From: Candidatus Binataceae bacterium
GTDB lineage: Bacteria > Desulfobacterota > Binatia > Binatales > Binataceae
Direction of reading: 5' to 3'
DNA: 32,351 nucleotides
NCBI GenBank assembly: GCA_024281015.1
Contig: JAMXLL010000171.1
Location: forward strand, 1 to 32,351
The notes beneath the pieces are model-generated. The model made no database searches and was not told the origin of the DNA. It saw only the letters and a program-made list of their open reading frames with translations. This document shows positions 14,979-22,863 of the stretch, piece after piece. Position 1 is the first letter of the stretch; every line of letters starts with the position of its first letter. A program made the position numbers and the translations under genes.

Positions 14979-16208
14979 CTAAATGACGGCATCGGCGCGC
15001 ATCTGTTCAATCTCGGCACCACTATATCCAAGCTCGCCGAGAATTTCGTAAGTGTGCTCACCAAGGAGCGGCGACGATTGCACCTCGACCGGGCTGTCAG
15101 ACAGTACGATTGGACATCCTACAGTTTTGAATGTGCCCCGCTGCTGATGCTTGACCTGCACGATCATCCCGCGCGCCGCCAGCGAGTCGTCTTGGATAAG
15201 ATCCCTGGTTGAAAGCACGGGACCGCACGGGATGTCCGCCTCCATCAAAGCACGCATCACTTCAAATTTAGGATGCTGCATCGTCCACTGTTCGACAATG
15301 CTGAACACCTCATCGAGATGGCCGAGGCGCGCCTCAGGGCTGTTGAAAGCCGGATCGTTGGCCAGCTCGGGTCGGCCAATTAATTTAGCCAGGACCGGCC
15401 AAATCTGCGGCTGAATGATGACGTAACAGTAATCATTGGGACCGCCTGGGTGGCAGCGCAGAGCAGAGCCGGGTTGTCCGCCACCAGAGGCATTGCCGGA
15501 TCGCGGCACTTCATCGCCGAACTCGCGGTTTGGATACTCCGGCAAAGGACCGTGCTGAAGGCGCTGCTGGTCGCGAATTTTGACGCGGCACAGGTTGAGT
15601 ACTGCGTCCTGCATCGCAACTTCAACCCGCTGCCCGCGGCCGGTAGAGCTGCGCTGGTAGAGTGCCGCCAGGATTCCTGCCACCGCATGAATCCCGGTGC
15701 CCGAGTCACCAATCTGCGCCCCGGTGCTGGTCGGTGGGCCGTCTTCAAATCCGGTTGTGCTCATCGCTCCGCCCATCGCCTGGGCGATGGTCTCGTAGGC
15801 TTTGCACTCCAGGTAGGGACCCGGGCCGAATCCCTTGATCGATGCATAGATAATCCGGGGATTGATATCCCTGATTTGCTCCCAGGTGAAACCTTGCCGG
15901 TCCAGCACGCCGGGACCAAAGTTCTCAACCATCACATCCGAAGTCTTGAGCAATTCTGTCAGGATCTTCTTTCCCTGTGCGGCCTTGAGGTTGAGAGTAA
16001 TGCTGCGCTTGTTGCAATTCAGCATGGTGAAATACAAGCTGTCGGCGCCGGGCAAATCACGTAACTGAGAGCGCGTGATGTCGCCGCGTCCGGGCAGTTC
16101 GACCTTGATCACATCAGCGCCCAGCCACGCCAGAATCTGCGTACAGCTCGGGCCAGCTTGCACATGACTCAGGTCTAAAACCCGAACGCCGGCCAATGCT
16201 TTATCCAT
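14979..16208 (-). CDS. frc: CaiB/BaiF CoA-transferase, formyl-CoA:oxalate CoA-transferase-like
   Basis: The 409-residue product closely follows the formyl-CoA transferase pattern: [77 protein letters not shown] and [22 protein letters not shown]. Asp168 aligns with the catalytic aspartate (Asp169 of the Oxalobacter enzyme), and SGGGQPG corresponds to the glycine loop over the active site. The ATG at 16208 is chosen because the family starts there and GAGGA lies upstream; the open frame reaches 16403, but the extension is not family-like and overlaps the next gene. No oxalyl-CoA decarboxylase is in the window. Family III enzymes are easily over-assigned, so another carboxylic acid acceptor is possible. 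Confidence 0.88.
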   Translation of the reverse strand: MDKALAGVRVLDLSHVQAGPSCTQILAWLGADVIKVELPGRGDITRSQLRDLPGADSLYFTMLNCNKRSITLNLKAAQGKKILTELLKTSDVMVENFGPGVLDRQGFTWEQIRDINPRIIYASIKGFGPGPYLECKAYETIAQAMGGAMSTTGFEDGPPTSTGAQIGDSGTGIHAVAGILAALYQRSSTGRGQRVEVAMQDAVLNLCRVKIRDQQRLQHGPLPEYPNREFGDEVPRSGNASGGGQPGSALRCHPGGPNDYCYVIIQPQIWPVLAKLIGRPELANDPAFNSPEARLGHLDEVFSIVEQWTMQHPKFEVMRALMEADIPCGPVLSTRDLIQDDSLAARGMIVQVKHQQRGTFKTVGCPIVLSDSPVEVQSSPLLGEHTYEILGELGYSGAEIEQMRADAVI

Positions 16209-16371
16209 TAGGTCCTCGCTCGCGAAAAATCCAACCAGACCGCGGCCTGGCAGAGTCAGTTTAGGATGATTATATCGCTTAAACTGCGATGGGCGGGCAA
16301 ATTGACCGGGGCGGCAGAGCAGGCCAGTCCTGCCCGGGTAAACCGAATGGACTAGTTCCTGGGGAGCTCTC

Positions 16372-17421
16372 CTAAGTGAACGCCGGCATGACGTATTTGG
16401 CAAAACGTTCCAGTGAGCGCATCACGTGATGATGGGGCTCGCCGCCCTGGGCGATTTCCAGGATGAGATAGGTGGCGCCGTAAAAGTCCCTCGACCAGCG
16501 CACCCGTTCAGTCAAGGTATCCGGCTCGCCAATCAACAACACGCGCATCTCATCCAATTCCTCGTAGCTGTATTTGGTGAAGCCGGGACCTCTTTTGTAC
16601 CGCTCGTAAGCACCCGAGGTGTGTGCACTGCGGCGGTCAAGGGCTTCGAAGAACTTATAGTACTGCAGCGCATAAACCCCGCCATGCTCGCGCGCTTCCT
16701 GCCTCGAATCGCCGCAATACATCTGGTACACCCCTGCCACTTCGTGGGTGGCTGGATCGTGGCCGTTCTTGCGCAACGCGTCGTGATAGAGGCCGATATT
16801 GGCTTTGACCATCTCGGGCGCAGGGATAAAAAACGCAGTCCCCAGGTGATGACCGTGCTCCCCCGCCCACTGGTAGCTTTCGGGTGTAATCGCCCCGGAA
16901 GCAAAAATCGGAGGGTACGGTTTCTGTAAGGGCTTGGGGAAGAATGAATAATCAGACAGCTGCCAGAATTCACCATCGAACGAGATTGGACCGTCCGAGG
17001 TCCAGGCCTTGATGATAAGCTCGGTGCCCTCGCGATAGCGGGCGTGGCTCTCGTCAGGGTTTACCCCGAAGAGCTGGTATGAATAGTTAAGGAAGCCCCG
17101 TCCAATGCCATATTCGAGGCGCCCCCCGCTAAGCACGTCGAGCATCGCATATTCCTCAGCGAGGCGCAGCGGATGGTTCAGCGGGATTAGGGATACGCCC
17201 GTCCCGATCTTGATGCGCTGGGTGCGGGCGGCGGCAGCCATCGCGATTACCGGTGGCGCGCCGAACGAGTATCCGGAGTAGTGATGTTCCCCGAACCACA
17301 CGGCATGGTAGCCCAACTCTTCGGCGAACTGGGTCTCTTCCAGGATATCGCCATAATACTGAGAGGCAGAACCGTGAACCTCGGGATAGTAATCGGTATT
17401 ATACAACAATCCGAATTTCAT
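16372..17421 (-). CDS. LLM-class flavin-dependent oxidoreductase
   Basis: A second luciferase-like protein, 349 residues. It has the alkanal-monooxygenase signature more clearly than its neighbour: [79 protein letters not shown] is the standard N-terminal half (about residues 30-110; abbreviated motifs [15 protein letters not shown] and LSGGR). [10 protein letters not shown] follows in the cofactor region. Such enzymes usually oxidise organic substrates with FMNH2 and O2. It is the first gene of the minus-strand group, 163 bases upstream of frc, and is divergent from the COG3964-type amidohydrolase. The ribosome binding site is weak (CAGGTG). Confidence 0.92.
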   Translation of the reverse strand: MKFGLLYNTDYYPEVHGSASQYYGDILEETQFAEELGYHAVWFGEHHYSGYSFGAPPVIAMAAAARTQRIKIGTGVSLIPLNHPLRLAEEYAMLDVLSGGRLEYGIGRGFLNYSYQLFGVNPDESHARYREGTELIIKAWTSDGPISFDGEFWQLSDYSFFPKPLQKPYPPIFASGAITPESYQWAGEHGHHLGTAFFIPAPEMVKANIGLYHDALRKNGHDPATHEVAGVYQMYCGDSRQEAREHGGVYALQYYKFFEALDRRSAHTSGAYERYKRGPGFTKYSYEELDEMRVLLIGEPDTLTERVRWSRDFYGATYLILEIAQGGEPHHHVMRSLERFAKYVMPAFT

Positions 17422-17588
17422 CTTCGGCGCACCTGTCAGGCCTCACCGAGGCTGGCGTCCCGTAACATGCTCCTCGGCAATGTGGGTCAAAGCTATCTAC
17501 ATTCAATATCTCCGCTTGACAAGCTGCAGCACGCCTTGCCTTCATCAAGATCCGGGGAGCTATTCGAATGAATGCGCGAGGATGAACC
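17422..17588. promoter_or_regulatory. Divergent promoter region of the catabolic cluster
   Basis: This 167-base gap controls the LLM-first operon (-) and the amidohydrolase gene (+). A near-palindromic CTTGACAAG (17515-17523) offers a perfect TTGACA -35 box on the plus strand (17516-17521) and TTGTCA on the minus strand (17522-17517). Good -10 boxes at the right spacing were not found (minus TAGATA at 17499-17494 is weak). The ribosome binding site GAGGA at 17578-17582 serves the plus-strand gene. Confidence 0.35.
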
Positions 17589-18791
17589 ATGTATGATCTT
17601 CTGCTCAAGGGCGGCACTGTGGTCGATCCTTCAACTGGCCTCAGTGGCGTTCAGGACATCGCCGTCGAACAGGGCAAAATCGCGCGCATCGAAGCGCAGG
17701 TCGCCCCGCAGGAGTCGCGCCGCGTAATTGAACTACCCCCTGGAAGTGTTGTTACGCCGGGCTTAATCGATTTGCACGCTCATGTGTTTGAAGGCTTCAC
17801 CAGGTTAGGTGTGCATCCCGACCAGGGCGGCGTGTATGCGGGGGTCACTACGATTGTCGATGCCGGGAGCGCCGGAAGCGCGACTTTCGGCGGCTTCCCC
17901 AACTATATTATCCCGCAATGCCATACCGAGATTATCCCCTTTCTCCATATCTGCCAGACCGGGCTCTCGACCATCCCGGATATTATCGCCGAGGGCAGCA
18001 TTGATCTCGATGCGACCTTGCGCGCCGCCAATCGTTACAAAGGTCTGATCTGTGGGATAAAGGCGCGTATGGTGTCGCCGGCGCTCGAGATTTTCGGAAT
18101 GGAGATGCCGCGCCTGGCCAGACGCGCGGCGCGCGAAATAGGCATCAAGCTGATGGTCCATATCGGCGACACCGAAAAACGCTACGACCCTACCGTCATC
18201 CGCCGCCTGCTGCCGATGCTGGAGAGCGGCGATATCCTGACACATTACTTCACGGCTAACCCGGGCGGCGTGCTCGATGGCAATGGACGTCTGGTTCCAG
18301 AGGCTTGGGAGGCCGCCAGGACCGGAGTCTGGTTTGATACTGCCCATGGGCAGGGAAATTTCAGCTTCGATATCGGCCGCCGCATTATCGATCAAGGCTT
18401 GCTGCCACATTGCATCAGCACAGACTTGACCATCCCTGGCCGGTTACGCACGGTGCACAGCATGACCGAAATGATGACCCGGTTTTTGGGCTTGGGATTT
18501 AGTCTGCAGCAGGTCGTCACGATGTGTACAGCCAATCCGGCCAAGGCGATTGGCGCAGAGGCCCGCCTCGGTAGCCTGATTGTAGGGCGCCAGGCCGACA
18601 TTTCAGTGTTGAAGATTGTAGAAGGAGAATGGACTGTTTACGACGTACTGGGGGCAAGTCTGTCTGTCCAACAAGCGGTGGTTCCGGTGCTGACAATAAA
18701 ACGGGGGGAGTTGTTCCGGCCGGAATGGGGGCCGCGGCCATGGGGCTGGGAACCCGACCCAGGTCCTGCCCACTTCAGGGCCTGCTGCTGA
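17589..18791 (+). CDS. Amidohydrolase/deacetylase, COG3964 (EF_0837/Atu3266) type
   Basis: A binuclear-metal TIM-barrel hydrolase of 400 residues, related to dihydroorotase and to the COG3964 deacetylases, some of which act on N-acetyl amino-acid derivatives or acetyl-(R)-mandelate. Metal ligands can be placed as His63 and His65 (DLHAHVF), the probable carboxylated Lys158 (CGIKARMV), His191 (LMVHIGD), His219 (ILTHYFT) and Asp279 (CISTDLTI). The N-terminal small beta domain (MYDLLLKGGTVVDPSTG) and the closing strand (GSLIVGRQADISVL) are typical. The last 25 residues are Pro/Trp-rich and end in Cys-Cys. The start is supported by GAGGA six bases upstream. It is divergent from the LLM operon and may share its regulation. 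Confidence 0.9.
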   Translation: MYDLLLKGGTVVDPSTGLSGVQDIAVEQGKIARIEAQVAPQESRRVIELPPGSVVTPGLIDLHAHVFEGFTRLGVHPDQGGVYAGVTTIVDAGSAGSATFGGFPNYIIPQCHTEIIPFLHICQTGLSTIPDIIAEGSIDLDATLRAANRYKGLICGIKARMVSPALEIFGMEMPRLARRAAREIGIKLMVHIGDTEKRYDPTVIRRLLPMLESGDILTHYFTANPGGVLDGNGRLVPEAWEAARTGVWFDTAHGQGNFSFDIGRRIIDQGLLPHCISTDLTIPGRLRTVHSMTEMMTRFLGLGFSLQQVVTMCTANPAKAIGAEARLGSLIVGRQADISVLKIVEGEWTVYDVLGASLSVQQAVVPVLTIKRGELFRPEWGPRPWGWEPDPGPAHFRACC

Positions 18792-18857
18792 CATGCACTG
18801 TTCGAGACAGAGCAGTGATGCTGGTAACCGCGTCTTCGTGCGGGTGAACCCAGTTCG

Positions 18858-19469
18858 GTGAAAAGCAAAAAAATTGAAGGTATATTGCTCGCCGCCGGGG
18901 AATCGCGGCGAATGGGTTTCCCGAAGCCGCTGCTGCTGCTGAACGGAGAAACGTTTCTGGGCCATGCCGCGCGCTCGATGCTGACCGCCGTTGAGCGACT
19001 GATTATCGTCCTGGGTGCGCATCGCGGTTCAGTCGTGAAAGCTGTTCCCGCTGATGATCGAATTCATACAGTCGAAAACCCCGATTACAGGCTTGGTCAA
19101 CTTTCCTCGATGAGAGCAGGGTTACTCGCAATTGCAGCAGATGCCGACGCTGCAATGGTGCATCTCGTCGACCATCCGACCGTCCTCCCCGAGACCTTCA
19201 AACGACTAGTGGATAGGTACGACGCCTCGGAGAAGGCAATTCTGGTAACGCGATGCGGCGGCCGTAGCGGCCATCCGGTGCTGTTCGACCGTTCGGTCTT
19301 CGCCGAGCTTGGGCAGGCTCCCCTGGAGCTGGGGGCCCGGACCGTAGTCAAAGCCGATCCCAATCGGGTACTGTACGTGGACGTGGACGACCGTGGGGTA
19401 TTGCTGGATCTGGACACACCCGCTGATCTGGCACAGGCCGGTCTCTCCGTTAAGACACCGTTGCGGTAA
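18858..19469 (+). CDS. MobA/MocA-like nucleotidyltransferase
   Basis: The 203-residue protein is an NTP-transferase of the MobA-like type 3 group. It has IEGILLAAGESRRMGFPKPLLLLNGE (LAAGxSxRMGxxK, nucleotide and phosphate binding), then YRLGQLSSMRAGL, and MVHLVDHPTVLPETF (metal-binding Asp in the VDHP turn), ending in a DxDTPADL motif. This group includes MocA (CTP:molybdopterin cytidylyltransferase), whose partners are molybdenum hydroxylases, and sugar-phosphate nucleotidylyltransferases. No molybdoenzyme gene is in the window, so the substrate is open. It starts at GTG 18858, 66 bases after the amidohydrolase gene on the same strand, and might be co-transcribed. The ribosome binding site is weak. 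Confidence 0.88.
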   Translation: MKSKKIEGILLAAGESRRMGFPKPLLLLNGETFLGHAARSMLTAVERLIIVLGAHRGSVVKAVPADDRIHTVENPDYRLGQLSSMRAGLLAIAADADAAMVHLVDHPTVLPETFKRLVDRYDASEKAILVTRCGGRSGHPVLFDRSVFAELGQAPLELGARTVVKADPNRVLYVDVDDRGVLLDLDTPADLAQAGLSVKTPLR

Positions 19470-19475
19470 TGCCGC

Positions 19476-19503
19476 TGTAACGCCAGCGAAATCGGTGCGT
19501 ATA
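19476..19503 (+). promoter_or_regulatory. ECF-type promoter upstream of the sigma factor gene
   Basis: TGTAAC (19476-19481) and CGTATA (19498-19503) are 16 bases apart. The AAC of the -35 element and CGT of the -10 element fit the general ECF sigma pattern, so the sigma factor may activate its own gene. The expected start of transcription lies only a few bases before the ATG at 19515, so the message would be nearly leaderless. This weakens the call. Confidence 0.35.
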
Positions 19504-19514
19504 AACCTTCAGGT

Positions 19515-20156
19515 ATGCTGGCCGCGCTTTCTCCGACGCTGCGCAAGTGGAGCGAAGCTGTTCGATCCGACGATGAGCTGATTGCCGAAGTCCGGAGCGG
19601 GCAGACGGCGGCATTTGCGGAACTCGCTTCGCGTTATCGAGAACGCGTCGAGCGGCTCTGCCACCGTTTCTTTTCGGACCACGAGATCGTGCGCGATCTC
19701 GCCCAGGAGAGTTTCATCCGGGCCTTCGCCGGCATCTCGACGTATAAGGCCGAGATGCCTTTTCTCGGATGGTTGCGGGCGATTGTTGCCAACGTATGTT
19801 ACGACGAGCTGCGCCGCCGCCGCCGAAGACCAGAGGAGTTGATCGCTGATTTCAGCGGCCCCGAAGCGGGTTGGGCACAACTTGTGGAGCACTCGACCCC
19901 TGAGCGTATCGTGGAAGCTGCCGAGCAGCGGCGGGAAGCCTATGTCCTGGCGCATCGACTGCTCGATTCACTTCGGCCAGATGATCGGATGGTGATGGTC
20001 CTCAGGGAAAGTGAGGGGTTGAGCGTCGACGAGGTCGCCGCGATAATGGGCTGGAGCGTAGCGAAAGTGAAGATACGAGCATTCCGCGCGCGGCAATTTA
20101 TGCGTAAACTCGCGGAATCCATCCTCTCTCAGCAGCGGCGCCGAGAGGTAAAATGA
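19515..20156 (+). CDS. ECF-type RNA polymerase sigma factor (sigma-70 family)
   Basis: The 213-residue protein has both conserved sigma regions. Region 2 (about residues 20-90) reads DDELIAEVRSGQTAAFAELASRYRERV, DLAQESFIRAF and FLGWLRAIVANVCYDELRRRRRR, the basic stretch being the 2.4 end. Region 4 (about 145-200) reads LDSLRPDDRMVMVLRESEGLSVDEVAAIMGWSVAKVKIRAFRARQFMRK, the helix-turn-helix that binds -35 DNA. This is the RpoE-like ECF layout with no region 1 or 3. The stop overlaps the start of the anti-sigma gene by four bases (ATGA), so translation is coupled. No ribosome binding site precedes the ATG. With the next two genes it forms a signalling module. Confidence 0.95.
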   Translation: MLAALSPTLRKWSEAVRSDDELIAEVRSGQTAAFAELASRYRERVERLCHRFFSDHEIVRDLAQESFIRAFAGISTYKAEMPFLGWLRAIVANVCYDELRRRRRRPEELIADFSGPEAGWAQLVEHSTPERIVEAAEQRREAYVLAHRLLDSLRPDDRMVMVLRESEGLSVDEVAAIMGWSVAKVKIRAFRARQFMRKLAESILSQQRRREVK

Positions 20157-20626
20157 ACTGCTTAGAAGCGAGGAAAGCGTTTGTCGGCTTTTGGCAAAAG
20201 ACGCTAGCCGGTCAGCCTCGAGCCGCACTGCTCTTGCATCTGCGCGGATGCTCAAGTTGCGATCGCTCCTTCCGAGCCTTCGCGCTGACTGCTCCCGTAC
20301 TATACTCGGCCGGCGAACCTGACTCGCAGTCGCCAGCAGCTCCAACTATGGCTCCTGATGGGGCGCATTTCGATTCGCCTCGCGCACCGCTGGTGGTGGA
20401 GTATCTGCCAACGCTGTGGCGTGCAAATCGACTGCTGCCAGCCTTCCTGATGGCCGCAGCAGCCGTGCTTGCATTGTATTTTGCAGTGCCCTCGCGGATG
20501 ACGTTCGAGGACGCGATCGCCGCAGAGAGTCCAAGCGTCGAAGTCGCCAGCTTGCCGGCGACCGACAGTTTATTTGGCCAGGAATTGAGCGCGCAGGGCG
20601 CAACGACGGCGGATTCTGACGAGTAG
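20153..20626 (+). CDS. Membrane-bound zinc anti-sigma factor
   Basis: The 157-residue protein has a zinc-binding anti-sigma motif in its first 40 residues (Cys3, His29, Cys33, Cys36, in HLRGCSSC). A poorly conserved linker (about 41-90) and one transmembrane segment (about 96-114, LPAFLMAAAAVLALYFAV) follow, with a periplasmic tail of some 43 residues. ZAS proteins bind and inhibit their cognate ECF sigma factor, which here is encoded immediately upstream with a four-base overlap. The short periplasmic tail may be the contact site for the periplasmic sensor encoded next. The ligand or stress sensed is not evident. Confidence 0.85.
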   Translation: MNCLEARKAFVGFWQKTLAGQPRAALLLHLRGCSSCDRSFRAFALTAPVLYSAGEPDSQSPAAPTMAPDGAHFDSPRAPLVVEYLPTLWRANRLLPAFLMAAAAVLALYFAVPSRMTFEDAIAAESPSVEVASLPATDSLFGQELSAQGATTADSDE

Positions 20627-20689
20627 CCGCCGTGCGCTCTGTTGATTTCCGACCCGCACCCCGAGCTTGGATTGAAGCGACTTGACTGA

Positions 20690-21127
20690 TTGCGAAGTTA
20701 TCGCGTGAGCATCTCCTCGCAGACCAGGCGTGGCGTATTGTCCGCTGCTATCGCTCTTTTAGTCGGTTTGGGAATTGGTTTTGTGGGAGCAACCCTCGGT
20801 TACCGTTATGGTGTGCTCCCGATTCCGGGTGAGCGACCCTTCCAACGCATGGCGCGAGTGCTGGAACTAACTCCCAGCCAGCGCGAACAGATTCGCGCCG
20901 TGATGCACGAAACCCGGAGTAAGATCCAGGCGGCCCGCGATAAATTCGAGCAGCAAAGACACGAGATCTTTTTCAGCGCCTACCTGCAGATCCGCGCGCT
21001 ACTGACTCCCAGTCAGCAGAAGATCTTCGATGCCCGGTTCGTGCCACCGTCGATCCGCGCACAGGCGGAAGCCCGGCGGCCGCAAGAGTCAGCGGCGGCA
21101 CCGTCGGCTGCTCCAGTCCAGCACTAA
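20690..21127 (+). CDS. Periplasmic Spy/CnrR-like sensor protein
   Basis: An N-terminal membrane anchor (about residues 17-40, VLSAAIALLVGLGIGFVGATLGY) is followed by an all-helical periplasmic domain. That domain contains two LTPSQ motifs (60-64 and 105-109), the LTxxQ signature of the Spy/CpxP/ZraP/CnrX-like family. In these families the domain senses envelope damage or metals (Ni/Co in CnrX) and talks to an anti-sigma factor. The domain has histidines at 73 and 91 and no cysteine. The start is TTG 20690; GTG 20705 is an alternative, and no strong ribosome binding site decides. It lies 63 bases after the anti-sigma gene, probably in the same operon, ending in a Pro/Ala tail. Confidence 0.8.
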   Translation: MRSYRVSISSQTRRGVLSAAIALLVGLGIGFVGATLGYRYGVLPIPGERPFQRMARVLELTPSQREQIRAVMHETRSKIQAARDKFEQQRHEIFFSAYLQIRALLTPSQQKIFDARFVPPSIRAQAEARRPQESAAAPSAAPVQH

Positions 21128-21157
21128 CCGGCCACTGCTGCCTTGGCCAAGCAAACA

Positions 21158-21766
21158 TTAGCCTGGTTTTAGCGGGGGAGCTTCGATCCTTAGCGGAATC
21201 GCGAAGCGCACCTCCTGCGGCATCTTGCAGAGATTATCGTTACATTCCTGAAAGCTGAGGGTGCCGCTCAACCGCTGTTCCCCGGGAGCTACATCCTGGC
21301 GCAGGAGAACATTGCCATGCGCTTTAAAATTTCCCTGGAACACCGGCAAGGTTTCGCCGAGCAGTGCGAAGTTCACCGGTGTCGGCTTCGGAAAATCCAA
21401 CCGCTGGCCCGATAACAACGCGCTATCAAAAACGACTTTGATCGGCGTATATTCCTCGGGCACCGGTTTTCCGTAGACGTGCCATCCAGGCGCAATTTCA
21501 AAATCGACTATGACACCAACATTTGCACCGCTCGGTGCGCTTGCCTGCAACAGCCCGATGCGCGCCTTCACCTCACCTGCGCCAACCTCGACTTTGGCCG
21601 GTTCGCGAGCGGCAGAGCCAGCGCGCTGAAGAATCTTCTCGCTATGTTCGACGGTCTGAGCAGCAATTGGGGCTGCCGGCGCTAACGCTACCAGCATGGC
21701 ACTTCCGACGACTATCGGCCGGAGTCTTCCGGGGCATTTACCTGGAAAGTCTCGTTTCAGTAGCAT
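21158..21766 (-). CDS. Exported free-standing DsbD N-terminal (alpha) domain protein
   Basis: The 202-residue product has a signal peptide (about residues 15-36, ending APIAAQ), then a domain like the N-terminal alpha domain of thiol:disulfide interchange protein DsbD. Visible features are VDFEIAPGWHVYGKPVPEEYTP, LDFPKPTPV and LSFQECNDNLCKMPQEVRFAIP. Cys175 and Cys180 correspond to the redox pair of nDsbD (CxxxxC). The DsbD membrane domain and C-terminal thioredoxin domain are missing and are not encoded nearby. It could pass reducing equivalents from a separate CcdA-like protein, but that partner is outside the window. It converges on the ECF/sensor module, the two genes being separated by 30 bases. 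Confidence 0.82.
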   Translation of the reverse strand: MLLKRDFPGKCPGRLRPIVVGSAMLVALAPAAPIAAQTVEHSEKILQRAGSAAREPAKVEVGAGEVKARIGLLQASAPSGANVGVIVDFEIAPGWHVYGKPVPEEYTPIKVVFDSALLSGQRLDFPKPTPVNFALLGETLPVFQGNFKAHGNVLLRQDVAPGEQRLSGTLSFQECNDNLCKMPQEVRFAIPLRIEAPPLKPG

Positions 21767-21828
21767 CCTCGCCGGCCGTCGTCTTAAGCGTGTGCGGCTA
21801 AAGAACCTACCGGGATTGGCGCGTTACC

Positions 21829-22287
21829 TCAATGAGCGAAGGTCGTCCGGACGGAGCGCGTCGGCGCCAATTTGCCGATCCGGATAAGCTCTTCTCTGAG
21901 GTTTGCGCGCGACAATGGTTTGCACAAAACGGCTGCCGCACCCAGGTCATAGCTTTCCGCTACATCTTTATCGTACAACGAGCTAGTCAATACTAGAGCA
22001 GGCACTTGCGAGCAAGCCTCGTGCGCGCGAGCTGCGGATAGTATTTCGAAGCCGCCGTTATCTGGCAAGCGCAAGTCTACAAGTATCAGGTCTGGATGAT
22101 CGTGTTCGGTGAACAGTTCAATGAGCGATAGCGCCTCTTGAGCGTTTTCCGCAACGATCACTTCGCTATTTTCGCCCAATAACTGCTGGAGTACCTTGAC
22201 CGCAATGAACGAATGCTCAGGGTTGTCTTCGACCAGGAAAACTCTCATCGCCGACGGTACTGCAGCGCTAGCATCATTGCTATCCAT
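21829..22287 (-). CDS. Single-domain response regulator
   Basis: This is a receiver domain alone, 152 residues, with no output domain. Key residues are Glu20-Asp21 (LVEDN), phosphoacceptor Asp71 (LILVDLRLPDNGG), Thr101 (LVLTSSL) and Lys123 (LCKPLS), all intact. The ATG at 22287 is chosen because AGAGGT lies just upstream; the frame to 22347 lacks a similar site. Receiver-only proteins of this kind (Rcp1/CheY-like) act in phosphorelays or through protein contacts. The spacing between the acidic pair and Asp71 is slightly longer than in CheY, as in Rcp1-type regulators paired with phytochrome-like kinases. No histidine kinase gene is in the window. Confidence 0.92.
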   Translation of the reverse strand: MDSNDASAAVPSAMRVFLVEDNPEHSFIAVKVLQQLLGENSEVIVAENAQEALSLIELFTEHDHPDLILVDLRLPDNGGFEILSAARAHEACSQVPALVLTSSLYDKDVAESYDLGAAAVLCKPLSRANLREELIRIGKLAPTRSVRTTFAH

Positions 22288-22863
22288 TTTTACCTCTGAC
22301 CTGCTACTCTTGTTGGGTAAGAGCGAGCTATCCTCGCTCCTGCCCATCTCTCCTGAAACCGTTCATTTTGGTTATTGCGTTTCAAAAACCGCTGCTCGCG
22401 CCGGATCCACTGACCTGATTTCGACATCATCGCCATGAAATAGGCGCTGAGTCGTACACAATCGCTATGCCATAGATCCAGTCCCGTTTTGAAACAGCGC
22501 GCGCACCCTGTCGTTAAAGTCGCGACGGTCGTCAAATAATCAACCACCTGGCCTTACGCGAGCAGAACTATAGGGGCAAGCCGCGGTTCGATGGGGATTC
22601 GGCTCGAAGAACTACGGCTGAGATGGCGGAACACAGCGGCTGCTGCTACGTTACGGTACTCATCTGCGTGCGCAAATGATACAGCAGAGCTGCCCCACTT
22701 CGAAACGGCAAGTGCAGACCTGAGAGCTTTGGCAGCGCGCCGGGTACTTCTACTTGAATCGACGTCGTGAGTATTTCGCCTGGCATTGCCGCGTCAGCTA
22801 TAGCAGCGGGCGCATGCTGGGGAGCCGGCTGTGTAGTAATCCGCAGGCGGATGACAGCGTCCG
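22288..22863. other. 576-base region without a recognised gene
   Basis: It lies upstream of the response regulator and downstream of the ABC ATPase on the same strand. A minus-strand frame (22547-22290) ends two bases before the regulator ATG, so it could be a leader peptide. Its product has no recognisable family and looks composition-driven. A hairpin occurs at 22321-22339. No tRNA or terminator was found. Confidence 0.5.
22321..22339. repeat. Hairpin in the leader of the response regulator gene
   Basis: GAGCGAG-CTATC-CTCGCTC: a perfect 7-bp stem with a five-base loop, 34-52 bases upstream of the regulator start. It could be a regulatory hairpin in the mRNA; no U-run follows. Confidence 0.45.

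Noticed and set aside
16209-16403. 65-residue N-terminal extension of the CoA-transferase
   Set aside because: The extension is not family-like, overlaps the LLM gene and the ATG at 16208 has a good ribosome binding site.
22570-22640. GGTTCGATGGGG resembling a tRNA T-arm
   Set aside because: No matching acceptor, D-arm or anticodon arm could be built around it.
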